Of a DNA stretch of 64,000 bases, positions 17,454-26,879 are shown piece by piece. The DNA comes from an uncultured Lachnospiraceae bacterium (GTDB lineage: Bacteria; Bacillota; Clostridia; Lachnospirales; Lachnospiraceae): the NCBI GenBank assembly GCA_910577735.1, contig CAJTOO010000007.1, forward strand, positions 62,350 through 126,349, given 5' to 3'. Within the stretch, counting starts at the first letter, position 1; each line of letters opens with the position of its first letter. The translations under genes were made by a program, and so were the position numbers. The notes under the pieces are model-generated. The model saw only the letters and a list, made by a program, of their open reading frames with translations, did not search any database and was not told where the DNA came from.

Positions 17454-18890
17454 TTATTTGTTCACGGTGAGCGACTCATCAAACCTCTGCACATCTACCA
17501 CAGTACCGTCCAGGTTATTGATCAAAACAATCTGGACAGTAGGAATCCTCCCATCATCGCAGTATTCTTTCAGAAAACTTTCCTCGGAATCTACTAAACA
17601 AAGTGCCTTGCTGCCATCCTCTTTTCCCATATAGGATACTTTGCCAAAGGAAGTCTCTGTCTCTCCGCCTTCCTGTCCATAGTACTCTTCAACCGTTTCC
17701 CACACATTGTCTATAATCAGACAGTAATCCGTTCCCTGCCGCATCACCTTATCCAGTGCCGGAAATGTATACTCTGGCACAAGGTTTCTAATCTGATTGA
17801 CATATTGTTCATACTCCCATATCTTAGATTCCCCGTCCACATAAAGACATATACTGAAACTCTTATCTGCCATCATGACCAGATAATTCTGTAAAGACTC
17901 CTGGCTCTGTATCTTGTCAATCTTATACCGCTGATAAGCAGCATAATCTGCATCCCATTCATCCAGGCCATCCTGTCTGTGGTCCGCCAGCCCATAATTC
18001 TCCTGCAGATACCTTCCTAAGAAAGACGTGATTTTCTGACCGCCAGCCACATTGAGATGAGAATAAGAATCAAAGCAATCAGTCTGATAATCCACCACAT
18101 CCATCTGCAGAAAATTAAGATAATCCACATCATACTCCCTGGCAATTTCCCCGGCATATGCCGCAACCTTCTGCTGGTCTTCCTGGGCCGGGAATGGCAG
18201 AAAAGTAAGAACCACCTCAATGTCCCTGCTCTGACACGCCTCCACAATCTTTCGCAGATAGGTAACTCCCACACTGTCTATAGGTTCCGCTTCCACATCC
18301 CGGATTTCAAAATCATCCGGCTTTTCCAAACCCACCTCAAAAACAGCACCTCTGGTTTTCCCGTACTCCACCTCGAAATCATCCCGCTTCAATTCATCCC
18401 AGCGGTCATGATAGAGAGAAAAGCTCCATAGATATTCCGCCCGGCTGTCAAAGTCATCAAACAAATCGCAGACCGCCATTACCTTCGTTTTGCTCAAAGG
18501 TATGCTGTCCAGAGAAAAATGCATAAATTTCTCATCTCGTATCACAATCGCATCGGATTCCATGACATAACAGTCAACCACTACCACCTTGGGATCGGCA
18601 TAATCCAATGTGTTCATAAGCATCCAGTAACTCAATGCCATTGGATGACCGTATCCGGATATGTTATAAGAAGTAATACCATATTCCTTCCACAATTCCA
18701 TGGGAAAAACCTCAGCAGTCACATGACTTGTTCCCAGAAACAATACATCACAGTCATCCGCCACTCTGAGCAGATCTCCGTTTTTTTGATAGGTCATTTT
18801 GCCTTGAAGGCGAAAGGAAACTGTCTTGTAAGCCGCTGCCATGAGTATTGCCATTAATATAATCCAAAGTATCGCCTTGACTCTCTTCAT
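17454..18890 (-). CDS. SGNH-family membrane protein, partner of MBOAT (AlgX/DltD-like)
   Basis: 478 residues. One N-terminal membrane helix (about residues 5-22), the rest outside the cell. The SGNH serine block is DVLFLGTSHV near residue 52, and the C-terminal Asp/His block is DSYSHLNVAGGQK near residue 280. The protein follows directly (15 nt) after an MBOAT gene, the usual arrangement of AlgI/AlgX-AlgJ or DltB/DltD pairs that O-acylate a polysaccharide or teichoic acid outside the membrane. The C-terminal 150 residues beyond the SGNH domain are not assignable. GGGAGAG ribosome site. Confidence 0.8.
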   Translation of the reverse strand: MKRVKAILWIILMAILMAAAYKTVSFRLQGKMTYQKNGDLLRVADDCDVLFLGTSHVTAEVFPMELWKEYGITSYNISGYGHPMALSYWMLMNTLDYADPKVVVVDCYVMESDAIVIRDEKFMHFSLDSIPLSKTKVMAVCDLFDDFDSRAEYLWSFSLYHDRWDELKRDDFEVEYGKTRGAVFEVGLEKPDDFEIRDVEAEPIDSVGVTYLRKIVEACQSRDIEVVLTFLPFPAQEDQQKVAAYAGEIAREYDVDYLNFLQMDVVDYQTDCFDSYSHLNVAGGQKITSFLGRYLQENYGLADHRQDGLDEWDADYAAYQRYKIDKIQSQESLQNYLVMMADKSFSICLYVDGESKIWEYEQYVNQIRNLVPEYTFPALDKVMRQGTDYCLIIDNVWETVEEYYGQEGGETETSFGKVSYMGKEDGSKALCLVDSEESFLKEYCDDGRIPTVQIVLINNLDGTVVDVQRFDESLTVNK

Positions 18891-18905
18891 TTGTGCTCTC
18901 CCTTA

Positions 18906-20390
18906 TTAAAACTGGAAATATATAAAGTTAGCAGCATCATACCCTGCTCCCCACATTCCAAACAAAAGGATTCCGAATACCGCTGTGATCACGCAAAGAC
19001 ATTGTGCCCAATAATCCTGCCTCGCCATAATTTCCCGCAGTCTAATGCCTTTATATTTACAGATATCCACCACCAAAAGCAGCAGAATACCCCATATCAT
19101 AAACCTGAAATTACTTTCATTCAACCCGCATTCATATAAAGACCCATCGAACCACACCCAATGATTCTTAGCCGTTAACATTCTCTTAACAATCCGAAGC
19201 CCCTCAAAAACGGTATTGGCACGGAAAAACACCCAGGACAGATCCACCAACAGAAAAGTTGTTACCATCCGAAGCCCCTTATGGCTCAGACTGTCTTCTT
19301 TGATTTCCAGAAAACCGGCCACCTTTTTCCTGAAAGGTCTTAGCACTTCGCCTATCATCTGATAGGTCCCATTCAAAAGCCCCCAGACCACATAGGTCCA
19401 GTTGGCGCCATGCCAGAGACCGCTGACCCCAAAAGTAATCAACAGATTCACATACTTCCTGACCTTCCCCCTGCGATTGCCGCCTAACGGTATATAGAGG
19501 TAATCCCGAAACCAGGTGGATAAAGATATATGCCATCTGCGCCAGAACTCCGATACCGATGTGGAAAGATAGGGCGCATTAAAATTCTCCATCAGTGAAA
19601 TCCCCAGCATCTTGGCTGCTCCCATGGCAATCACGGAATATCCGGAGAAATCACAGTAAATCTGTACGGCAAACAAAACAGTTGCCACAATCAGGTAAAC
19701 ACCCGTATAGGTCTCAATATCCCCGTAAGCCGTATCCACAAAAACTGCAATACGGTCCGCCAACACAACTTTTAAAAAATATCCCCAGAGCATCAACAAA
19801 AAGCCGTCCCGCAGACTGTCAAAAGAAGGGCTTGCCGGTTTATCCAGCTGCCGCAGAAGGTTTTTGGATCTCTCGATGGGCCCGGCCACCAGCTGCGGGA
19901 AAAAGGAAACAAAGAGCGCATACCGGAAGAAATTCTTTTCAGCATAAATCTCGCCTCTGTAAACATCCATGGTATACCCCAATGCCTGAAAGGTATAAAA
20001 AGAAATGCCCACCGGAAGAAGCAGGTCAAACGCCGGGGCGTTGAGTTCGATATGCAGATGACCCAGAATCTGGTTCAGACTTGCTATTCCAAAATCCAGA
20101 TATTTAAACAGGAACAAAATTGACAGATTCAGAATAAAACTGACCGCCACACATAATTTCTTATACCGTATCCCCTTTGCATCCTGGGAGCACTTTGCCA
20201 GCGCAAGACCTGACATATATGTCACAACTGTGGAAAACAAAAGCAAAAGTACATACTTCACATTCCAGCACATATAGAAATAATAACTGGCCGCAAGGAG
20301 CCAGTAAGTTCTGATCTTCTGTGGCATCAGATAATAGATGCCCAGAACAATCGGAAAAAAGATCAAAAAATGCAACGAATTAAAAAGCAT
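18906..20390 (-). CDS. MBOAT O-acyltransferase (AlgI/DltB family)
   Basis: 494 residues, about 11 membrane helices. Signature blocks: LLPVGISFYTFQALGYTMDVYRG, QLVAGPIERS, FWRRWHISLSTWFRDYLYIPLGGNR and GLWHGANWTYVVWG, the latter with the catalytic histidine. The PLGGNR version is typical of AlgI-type alginate O-acetylases. MBOAT proteins pass an acyl group across the membrane to an outside acceptor. Its partner is the SGNH protein downstream. The last residues (YFQF) fit the aromatic C-terminus common in this family. Confidence 0.93.
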   Translation of the reverse strand: MLFNSLHFLIFFPIVLGIYYLMPQKIRTYWLLAASYYFYMCWNVKYVLLLLFSTVVTYMSGLALAKCSQDAKGIRYKKLCVAVSFILNLSILFLFKYLDFGIASLNQILGHLHIELNAPAFDLLLPVGISFYTFQALGYTMDVYRGEIYAEKNFFRYALFVSFFPQLVAGPIERSKNLLRQLDKPASPSFDSLRDGFLLMLWGYFLKVVLADRIAVFVDTAYGDIETYTGVYLIVATVLFAVQIYCDFSGYSVIAMGAAKMLGISLMENFNAPYLSTSVSEFWRRWHISLSTWFRDYLYIPLGGNRRGKVRKYVNLLITFGVSGLWHGANWTYVVWGLLNGTYQMIGEVLRPFRKKVAGFLEIKEDSLSHKGLRMVTTFLLVDLSWVFFRANTVFEGLRIVKRMLTAKNHWVWFDGSLYECGLNESNFRFMIWGILLLLVVDICKYKGIRLREIMARQDYWAQCLCVITAVFGILLFGMWGAGYDAANFIYFQF

Positions 20391-20455
20391 GACAGCCTCA
20401 CTTTCTCTTACCGTATAACAAACATAATCACTATAGCAGACTTACCCAGGATTTT

Positions 20456-21364
20456 CTACAGTTCCCCCGCCGGAGAAATCAAGGTCCAGCCCGCCCACAG
20501 TTCCTTCATCTGCCCCGGCACATACACCTGCGTATTCTTATGAATGGAAGGCCGTACCATAATCTTGTCGGCATGGCTGTTCAGTCTTGCTCCCCAGAAG
20601 CTGAACGTGCTGTTGGCACAGATATTATGTTTGCAGTGACTCATCAACATCATATCATAAAGACTGTCCTCTCCCTGATTCCAGTCAACCACCCTGAATT
20701 CCTTCCCCTGGTATTTTGACCGCACATACGCGCTGTCGTCCGAAAAGACATAAAAGACAGGATTGGATACGTTCTCTTTTAAATATCTGACAGCACTGTC
20801 ATAATACTTCTCCGTGCAAATATTACCAAACATTTCCCGATTGGCAGCATCCAGATAATCGCCCCGGCGGATGTGGATGCTCACCGACTCTGTCTGCTCC
20901 ATCTCTGCCACTGCTGCCGCATTTTGGGGATTGCTGCTGACAGGGAACTGCAGCTCTGACCGCAGACGCTCCAGAATATCCGCATAGTAGGCCTCACATG
21001 CCCAGTATCCCACCAGATATTTCCTGTCCCACCCGAAAATCTCCGGATGGTACATATCCGTCTCCTCGAAAACAGGCACAAAGGCCGGATTTATCTTTCT
21101 CTTTACTTTCTCTAAGAGGCCCTCTTTTTCCTCATACGCTCTTCCCAAAAGCGCCCGCACTTCTTCCGGCGCCGCCTTTCTCACAGACAGATTATCCAGG
21201 CGGTTCAGCTCAAGGGGTCTGGGCGCCTGCATCTTCTCCTGTATCTTTTCAGAAAACCATGAGATATCCAATCTGGCTTCCTTTCCCAGCAATTCATATT
21301 TCCGGTACAGGGCGTACTGCTGCAGCTGGTTCCCCAATCCGCCCATAAGTCTCACAATAATCAT
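20456..21364 (-). CDS. GT11 glycosyltransferase (alpha-1,2-fucosyltransferase family)
   Basis: 302 residues. N-terminal GGLGNQLQQYALYRKY, the central SIHIRRGDYLDAAN with the HxRRGDY GDP-fucose-binding motif, and SHCKHNICANSTFSFWGA near the C-terminus are the GT11 blocks. The family transfers fucose, or a related sugar, from a GDP donor in alpha-1,2 linkage. No GDP-fucose synthesis genes (gmd, fcl) are in the window, so the donor must come from elsewhere. Only 3 nt separate it from the upstream GT2 gene. Confidence 0.92.
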   Translation of the reverse strand: MIIVRLMGGLGNQLQQYALYRKYELLGKEARLDISWFSEKIQEKMQAPRPLELNRLDNLSVRKAAPEEVRALLGRAYEEKEGLLEKVKRKINPAFVPVFEETDMYHPEIFGWDRKYLVGYWACEAYYADILERLRSELQFPVSSNPQNAAAVAEMEQTESVSIHIRRGDYLDAANREMFGNICTEKYYDSAVRYLKENVSNPVFYVFSDDSAYVRSKYQGKEFRVVDWNQGEDSLYDMMLMSHCKHNICANSTFSFWGARLNSHADKIMVRPSIHKNTQVYVPGQMKELWAGWTLISPAGEL

Positions 21365-21367
21365 CTG

Positions 21368-22396
21368 CTATCTCTTCTTTCTGTCATACAGCCGAATTGC
21401 CATTCTAAGCAGTACCGGCAGGATTCCCTCAGGATGTCTGGCTGCCAGATACAGCAGGGTGTCCTTCTTGCCGCTGACAGGCAGAGGGATATTCCGAAAC
21501 AGCTCCCTGTTTTCCCCGGAACCAAAAATCTCCCGGATTCTCGCCCTGTATCCGGCATCCGGATTACGAAGTTCATTCTTCATCACATACAAGAGCATGT
21601 AACAATTTTCCCGGTCAACAGCCTGAGCCCCATCCGGTACCTGCTTGTCCGATGCCACCCGCCTCATGCATGCCATCACTCTTTGCAGGCTGTCGTAAAT
21701 CCCCTTATCATAAGCGTGAATCATAGAACTCTCCACATAACGGTAATGATAGTACAGCGCTCCTTCCATGACCACAATCCGTGTGCTGTTTAACAGGGCA
21801 GGATACATCATATTAGAATCTTCCGCAAACCGTATCCTGTAGTCATAATATTTCTCATTTCCCTCAAAAACAGTCTTTTCACACAACTTCATACAGCGTG
21901 ACATGGGCAGAATTCTCTGCTGCCGTCCCACCAGTCTCGCCTTGATCACAGATTCCAATTCCTCTCCCTGATAGACCCCCGGCGCGACGGCACTGTACAC
22001 GGGCTCTGTCTTCTTCTGCTTCTCCCGCAGATGATTACAGCAGACTATCTCTCCTGGCTGGCCTGCCAGATGAGCTGCCATCTCGGTAAGCATCTCTGGT
22101 TCCACATAATCATCACTGTCCACGAACATATAGTAATCACCCAAAGCCTCGTTCATGCCCGCCACACAGGCTGACCCAGGCCCGCCGTTCTCCTTGTGAA
22201 TAACGCGCACCCGCCGATCCGCCTGTTCATAGTCGTCACAGATTCTGCCGCTGCCATCTGTGGAGGCATCGTCCACAAGAATCACTTCTATATTCTGATA
22301 AGTCTGCCCCAGAATACTGTCCACACACTCCCGCAGGTAGGCTTCTGCATTATAAACCGGCACAATCACACTGATCTTATGACATTCTCCCATCAT
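21368..22396 (-). CDS. GT2 glycosyltransferase
   Basis: 342 residues from the ATG at 22396, which follows GGAGGAAAAG; a second ATG at 22393 is equally placed. The frame extends 13 codons further up but without a ribosome site. GT-A fold: ISVIVPVYNAEAYLREC, DDASTDGSG and the metal-binding DSDDYVEPEM. Inverting transferase with a nucleotide sugar donor. The C-terminal half (beyond residue 200) is the helical tail typical of capsular GT2 enzymes. It forms a tandem with the GT2 gene upstream at 22512-23606. Confidence 0.92.
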   Translation of the reverse strand: MMGECHKISVIVPVYNAEAYLRECVDSILGQTYQNIEVILVDDASTDGSGRICDDYEQADRRVRVIHKENGGPGSACVAGMNEALGDYYMFVDSDDYVEPEMLTEMAAHLAGQPGEIVCCNHLREKQKKTEPVYSAVAPGVYQGEELESVIKARLVGRQQRILPMSRCMKLCEKTVFEGNEKYYDYRIRFAEDSNMMYPALLNSTRIVVMEGALYYHYRYVESSMIHAYDKGIYDSLQRVMACMRRVASDKQVPDGAQAVDRENCYMLLYVMKNELRNPDAGYRARIREIFGSGENRELFRNIPLPVSGKKDTLLYLAARHPEGILPVLLRMAIRLYDRKKR

Positions 22397-22511
22397 CTTT
22401 TCCTCCATTTCTCCCGTCAACCCGCTCTGATACAATATCTCCTATACGATATCTTCCTTTCTTCTATACCTATATTCATATACTCTTCCACACCAAATCT
22501 TGGCCATACTC

Positions 22512-23606
22512 TTATCTTCTTCTATCCTGCATCTGCTTCAACATTCTCTTGAACCTGCACAATCCGTGATAGAGCCAGATATAAAACCCCGGCAGACCAC
22601 AGAACAGTCTCGCCTTCATGCTGTAACCGCCCGGCAGATAAGAAAGACTTCCCGGTATCTGCAGCTGTTCTTTTAACTTCCCTCGACACTGCCTGACATA
22701 TTCTCCTGCCTGTCGGCGCTCCTTCGTAGAACACAGGGCAATTTTACCAACCGTCAACATAACAGCCGTGATTATCTTGGACGCTGTCTGTGGTTTAAGT
22801 TCCTCATCCATCTGCAATATCAGATCTCCAGCCGTCTCCCAGCACCGCACCTGATCCATATAAGAAGAGGTAAAAGGCCGCTGCATCACCCCTGCAGGAT
22901 TCTGATAATATCCATATCCCGGATACGCCGTCTCCACAGCGCTTTCCAGAAAGGGAAGCAGGTCCACCAGAAAGAGCATATCCTCTCCCACCGTAAGGCC
23001 CTCCCGGAACCGTACCTGATCCACAAGCCGCCTGCGGTAAAGTTTGCTCCAGCACCGGCAGTTATCCTTTAAAATGCTTTCTGCCAGATACTGGCGCCTG
23101 TCATAGCACTGCTCCGCATAAGCTTCCTGCTTCTGTCCATCTGCATTCTCTGCCAGGAAAGTTATCTTCTCTGCCGGCAAAGCCGCGCTCTTTGGCTCCA
23201 TGCTTCTGCAGATATTCTCCCACTCCTGCGCCGTCCCCCAGATGTGGAACCGACAGCCCGCCAGGTCGCTGTCGGTGGCTGTAATCCTCTCATGCAGATA
23301 TGACAGTGTGTCCGGACACAGCCTGTCATCGGCATCCACAAAGGTAAGAAACGCTCCCTTCGCCCTGTCCATGGCATAATTTCTTGCCGCCGACACCCCC
23401 AGATCCTCCAGCGTAAATACCACCACATTTTCATACCTGTCCTGCAGGCCGGCACAAATCTCCCCGGTCCGATCCGTGGAGCCGTCGTTGACAATCAGGA
23501 TTTCCAGATTGTCATAGGACTGTCCTGCTATGCTTTCTATGCAGTTTTCCAGATAGTCCTGTCCATTGTGGACGGGCACAATCACACTGATCAAATCACG
23601 CTTCAT
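22512..23606 (-). CDS. GT2 glycosyltransferase
   Basis: 364 residues. GT-A blocks: ISVIVPVHNGQDYLENC, NDGSTDRTG and FVDADDRLCPDT. The start codon overlaps the stop of the upstream GT4 gene by 4 nt (ATGA), so the two are probably translated together. The first 110 residues resemble the neighbouring GT2 closely; the rest differs, so they likely use different acceptors. Confidence 0.92.
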   Translation of the reverse strand: MKRDLISVIVPVHNGQDYLENCIESIAGQSYDNLEILIVNDGSTDRTGEICAGLQDRYENVVVFTLEDLGVSAARNYAMDRAKGAFLTFVDADDRLCPDTLSYLHERITATDSDLAGCRFHIWGTAQEWENICRSMEPKSAALPAEKITFLAENADGQKQEAYAEQCYDRRQYLAESILKDNCRCWSKLYRRRLVDQVRFREGLTVGEDMLFLVDLLPFLESAVETAYPGYGYYQNPAGVMQRPFTSSYMDQVRCWETAGDLILQMDEELKPQTASKIITAVMLTVGKIALCSTKERRQAGEYVRQCRGKLKEQLQIPGSLSYLPGGYSMKARLFCGLPGFYIWLYHGLCRFKRMLKQMQDRRR

Positions 23607-24646
23607 CCGCCAAGCACCTTTTCATAGATTCCAAGCAGTGTCTGCATGTTTTCCTCAATCCCAAACTCTGCTGTTACTTTCTCACGTGCCGCGCAGCCTA
23701 ATCGTCTGCACAGCGCCTCATCTTCCAACAAACGAAGCAGCCCCGCCTGCAGAGCCGCCGCATCCTTAACAGGCACCAGAAGTCCCGTTTCCTCCTGCCG
23801 TATCATCTGGGGGATTCCACCGGTATCTGTAGCCACAATCCCGCAATAATGGGCCATAGCTTCCAGAAGAGATACAGACTGCCCCTCAAAATATGACGGC
23901 AGTGTCAGAATTCTGCATTGTCTCAGCCAATCCCTTTTCTCTTCGCCGCTCACCCAGCCAAGCCAGGTGACGTGTTCCTTTTCCTGCGCGGCCCGCCTCT
24001 CCAGATCCCGATCTTCCCAGATTCCGCCCAGATAAAGATGGAAGTCCGGAAACTGCCGGGCTATAGCCGGCACACTAGAAAGCAATTCCCCGATGCCTTT
24101 CTCCCGGCATAACCGCCCCAGGAACAACACCTTATGGTTATCATAGTCTTTCTCAAACGCTTCGGGTATGGCAATAGAGTCGGGAAGCACGGTAATCCGC
24201 TCCCGGCCAATCAATTCCCCGAAAAAGTCCCGCCATGCCGGCGCCAGCACCAGAAAGGCATCTCCCATCGAGAGTACACGCCTGATCTGCGCCCGCCCTT
24301 TTTCATCCTGCTCTTGATGATAAAACGTCTCAAAATCCCCGCCATGCTGATGGATTACTATCTTTTTCCGAAATCTTTTCGCTGTTCTGATAAAAAAGCT
24401 TTTGCGCCTGTAACTGTTATCCGAGGCCATGTTCACGTGCACAATATCATAATGCCAAAGCACCAGAAGAAAACGCAGAAAAGCAATGCCTGCCTGCCAT
24501 AATTTACGAAACTTCCCGCCTTCCACCATGGTACCGATATAGCGCAGGGTTATCTTCTGCGCCAAACCGGCCTCATAGTAATTATTCACCACACCGGAAA
24601 TACCGCCGTGCACACAGCGGGCCGGCCCAATCATCAGCACGCGCAT
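23603..24646 (-). CDS. GT4 glycosyltransferase
   Basis: 347 residues from the ATG at 24646. The frame is open for 86 codons further up, but that stretch lies inside the polymerase gene and its translation (glycine- and cysteine-rich) is not protein-like; the TGATG overlap with the polymerase stop supports the shorter start. GT-B fold with CVHGGISGVVNNYYEAG at the N-terminus and EX7E in PSYFEGQSVSLLEAMAH. The product is compact, near the lower end of the GT4 size range. Confidence 0.9.
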   Translation of the reverse strand: MRVLMIGPARCVHGGISGVVNNYYEAGLAQKITLRYIGTMVEGGKFRKLWQAGIAFLRFLLVLWHYDIVHVNMASDNSYRRKSFFIRTAKRFRKKIVIHQHGGDFETFYHQEQDEKGRAQIRRVLSMGDAFLVLAPAWRDFFGELIGRERITVLPDSIAIPEAFEKDYDNHKVLFLGRLCREKGIGELLSSVPAIARQFPDFHLYLGGIWEDRDLERRAAQEKEHVTWLGWVSGEEKRDWLRQCRILTLPSYFEGQSVSLLEAMAHYCGIVATDTGGIPQMIRQEETGLLVPVKDAAALQAGLLRLLEDEALCRRLGCAAREKVTAEFGIEENMQTLLGIYEKVLGG

Positions 24647-25902
24647 CAAGATCCCCCCTGTTCCAGGGCATCTTTCCCCCAATTCCCCAGAAAAAGGCTG
24701 CATCCCATCATCATAAGCAGATAATTTCTTCCCACATAGACCGAAATCAGATGTGCCTCCACCACCGTATACACCGCGAAAGCCACAAAAAGCACCAACC
24801 CGCAGGCATCCTTTTTCCTGTAAAACTGCCACAGAAGCGCCAGACATGCCGCTACATACAAGATACCGGGAATCACACCATAACGGTAGAAAAGTTTGAC
24901 CCATCCCATATCGAAATAATAGTTCATATTATTTTCATTGGAAAACAGAGACCAGGTGTGAATCATGCCGTCATTTTTCTCAGAGTCTGTCAGGCTCACA
25001 ATCCTGCCGCTGATCTGGCGGTCTATCTTCCCTAACAGCACGATATGGCGGTTATCCCGGGGATTCTCAAAGAAAAACTCATTCCATTGGGCTTCCCGCA
25101 CCCTTTGGGCGCAGACCGCCGCATCCACCGAAAAACCGATACACAAAGCAAATACCAGAAGTCCGCAGACATAAATTACTTTCTTTTCCCGAAGGACTCT
25201 CCCCACAGACACCGCAAAGGCCCCCAGGATAAAGGCTGTGGTGATCAGCATACTGGTCTTGGATCCGGTCAGCATATAAATCCCCACATTTAAGAGCATA
25301 AGAAACAGATAGCTGTACCATTTCATCCGCTCAAACCAGATATAAGTGCTCAGCGCCGCCAGCATAAGGAACATACAGGAGAGCGCATTTGGGTGTCCCA
25401 TGCCCAGGGTATAGCGGGTTTCTTCCTCCGCCTCCACGCCCACATACCTGGTTTCCTCTGCCGATTCACGGCCATAGGCCTGGGTCAGGCTGATCTCACC
25501 ATAAATGCCTGTCACGGAAAGCAGGATGATGACTACACAGCCTGCCAGCGTCACATAGAATACATATTTTAACATTTGTTTCAGGGGAATGTCTTTACAG
25601 GCCGCAGTGAAGGTCACGATGCGGATCATATCATTGGCCCCCGTAACCCGGTAGGAAAGGAGTCCCACCGCCTCAAGAAGCAGAATGACCGCCCATGCCC
25701 TGTAATCATATTTCGTGAGCAGAAGCTTGGCCGCAAAGAGAAGAAAGGTTATCCGGAACAGATAGCCTTCTATGGGATTGGTATAATTACTCTTGTCGAT
25801 AATGACCACCAGAAGCTCAATCGTCAATCCGACATAAAAGAGAAGCCATGGAATACGGCTTTCCTCTCTCAAACGTCTGTACAATGTCCACACTTTAATC
25901 AT
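24646..25902 (-). CDS. Wzy-like O-antigen polymerase
   Basis: 418 residues, about ten membrane helices. Wzy-like features: LGMGHPNALSCMFLML, the TGSKTSML block followed by several helices, and a loop of about 80 residues (near 275-345, around NEFFFENPRDNRHI) before the last helices. Polymerases of this group join lipid-linked repeat units at the outer face. The gene is locked between GT17 (ATGA overlap) and GT4 (TGATG overlap). It is unrelated at the motif level to the polymerase at 10184-11761. Confidence 0.8.
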   Translation of the reverse strand: MIKVWTLYRRLREESRIPWLLFYVGLTIELLVVIIDKSNYTNPIEGYLFRITFLLFAAKLLLTKYDYRAWAVILLLEAVGLLSYRVTGANDMIRIVTFTAACKDIPLKQMLKYVFYVTLAGCVVIILLSVTGIYGEISLTQAYGRESAEETRYVGVEAEEETRYTLGMGHPNALSCMFLMLAALSTYIWFERMKWYSYLFLMLLNVGIYMLTGSKTSMLITTAFILGAFAVSVGRVLREKKVIYVCGLLVFALCIGFSVDAAVCAQRVREAQWNEFFFENPRDNRHIVLLGKIDRQISGRIVSLTDSEKNDGMIHTWSLFSNENNMNYYFDMGWVKLFYRYGVIPGILYVAACLALLWQFYRKKDACGLVLFVAFAVYTVVEAHLISVYVGRNYLLMMMGCSLFLGNWGKDALEQGGS

Positions 25903-26858
25903 GTCCTCCCGCGCAGCATCTTCGCTGCCATTCCGTGCAGGCGTCTTAGCGCCTGTCTGCCGGCAAGTCTTGTTCTTTTCAGGAAAATTCCCGCTTTTCC
26001 AACCTTGGGCGCCATCAGGAAATCATAGTCCTTCTGATGTTCCTGCAGATACACGGGGTAGCTTTCATCTATCTCCACCCGCACGAACTTTGCATTGCGG
26101 TCAAAGATGTCTTCCCCGCACAGGAGTCTGTCCACCGCCTCATTTAAATAACGTTTGCTATTATATTCCTGATGGGCTGCGGCCTGTACTTTCACGCCGA
26201 TTCTTTTGGCCACATCCCGCTCTCCGTCACCGCCCATATAGCCGAAATGCCAGCCGCCGTCCGAAACCCGCACACTCTGCGGGTTCGCAGGGGATACCTC
26301 CCGCAGATATACAATGCCCTCTTTGGGCAGGTTTCCGAAACTGCAGATTTTAGTGCCAAGCCATTGTTTCTTCTCCACACCGGGGAATTCCCCCGTGATA
26401 GACAACAGGTTCCCGGAAATTTCCTCCATATTCAGGAAGCAATAAAACATTCGCTGGGCCAGATGATAAATCTTGTCCGGATCGAAATGCTCCGTCACCT
26501 GCAGCAGGGTCACCGGATTGGGAATCTCGTCCACATCACTGAAGATTATGATGTCATCCGGCCTGCAGTCTGTGAGAGCACGGATCAGCTGATTCTTCTG
26601 GTATTTATCCCGCTCATGGGTGGTGACCCCGCTCATGGGAGAGTCCGCCACCGCCACATAGCGGATTTTATCTTTGAATTTATCAAATAGATGACGGTTC
26701 TCTGCAAATATCATCCTCTTGGATTCCCCTGAAAAGGTCACCGTGGACTCCTCCAGCACAAAGTAATCCACGTAAGGATTCATGATTTCCATCCGCAGTT
26801 TCAAAATATCCAGTTCATTAAAAAACGGAATACAGTCAAATATCATAGTAATAGCCAT
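25899..26858 (-). CDS. GT17-family glycosyltransferase
   Basis: 319 residues. The N-terminal pattern FDCIPFFNELDILKLRMEIM, VDYFVLEESTVTFSG, then KNQLIRAL and DDIIIFSDVDEIPNP with the acidic metal motif define GT17. The family is named for the eukaryotic bisecting N-acetylglucosaminyltransferase (GnT-III); bacterial members occur in capsule and O-antigen loci. A trailing basic helical tail (KRTRLAGRQALRRLHG) may attach to the membrane. AAAGGAAC ribosome site. Confidence 0.9.
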   Translation of the reverse strand: MAITMIFDCIPFFNELDILKLRMEIMNPYVDYFVLEESTVTFSGESKRMIFAENRHLFDKFKDKIRYVAVADSPMSGVTTHERDKYQKNQLIRALTDCRPDDIIIFSDVDEIPNPVTLLQVTEHFDPDKIYHLAQRMFYCFLNMEEISGNLLSITGEFPGVEKKQWLGTKICSFGNLPKEGIVYLREVSPANPQSVRVSDGGWHFGYMGGDGERDVAKRIGVKVQAAAHQEYNSKRYLNEAVDRLLCGEDIFDRNAKFVRVEIDESYPVYLQEHQKDYDFLMAPKVGKAGIFLKRTRLAGRQALRRLHGMAAKMLRGRT

Positions 26859-26879
26859 GTTCCTTTCTCAGCCCACGAA

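Noticed and set aside
24647..24904. N-terminal extension of the GT4 gene at 23603
   Set aside because: The 86 codons lie inside the polymerase gene, have no ribosome site and give a non-protein-like sequence. The TGATG overlap supports the start at 24646.
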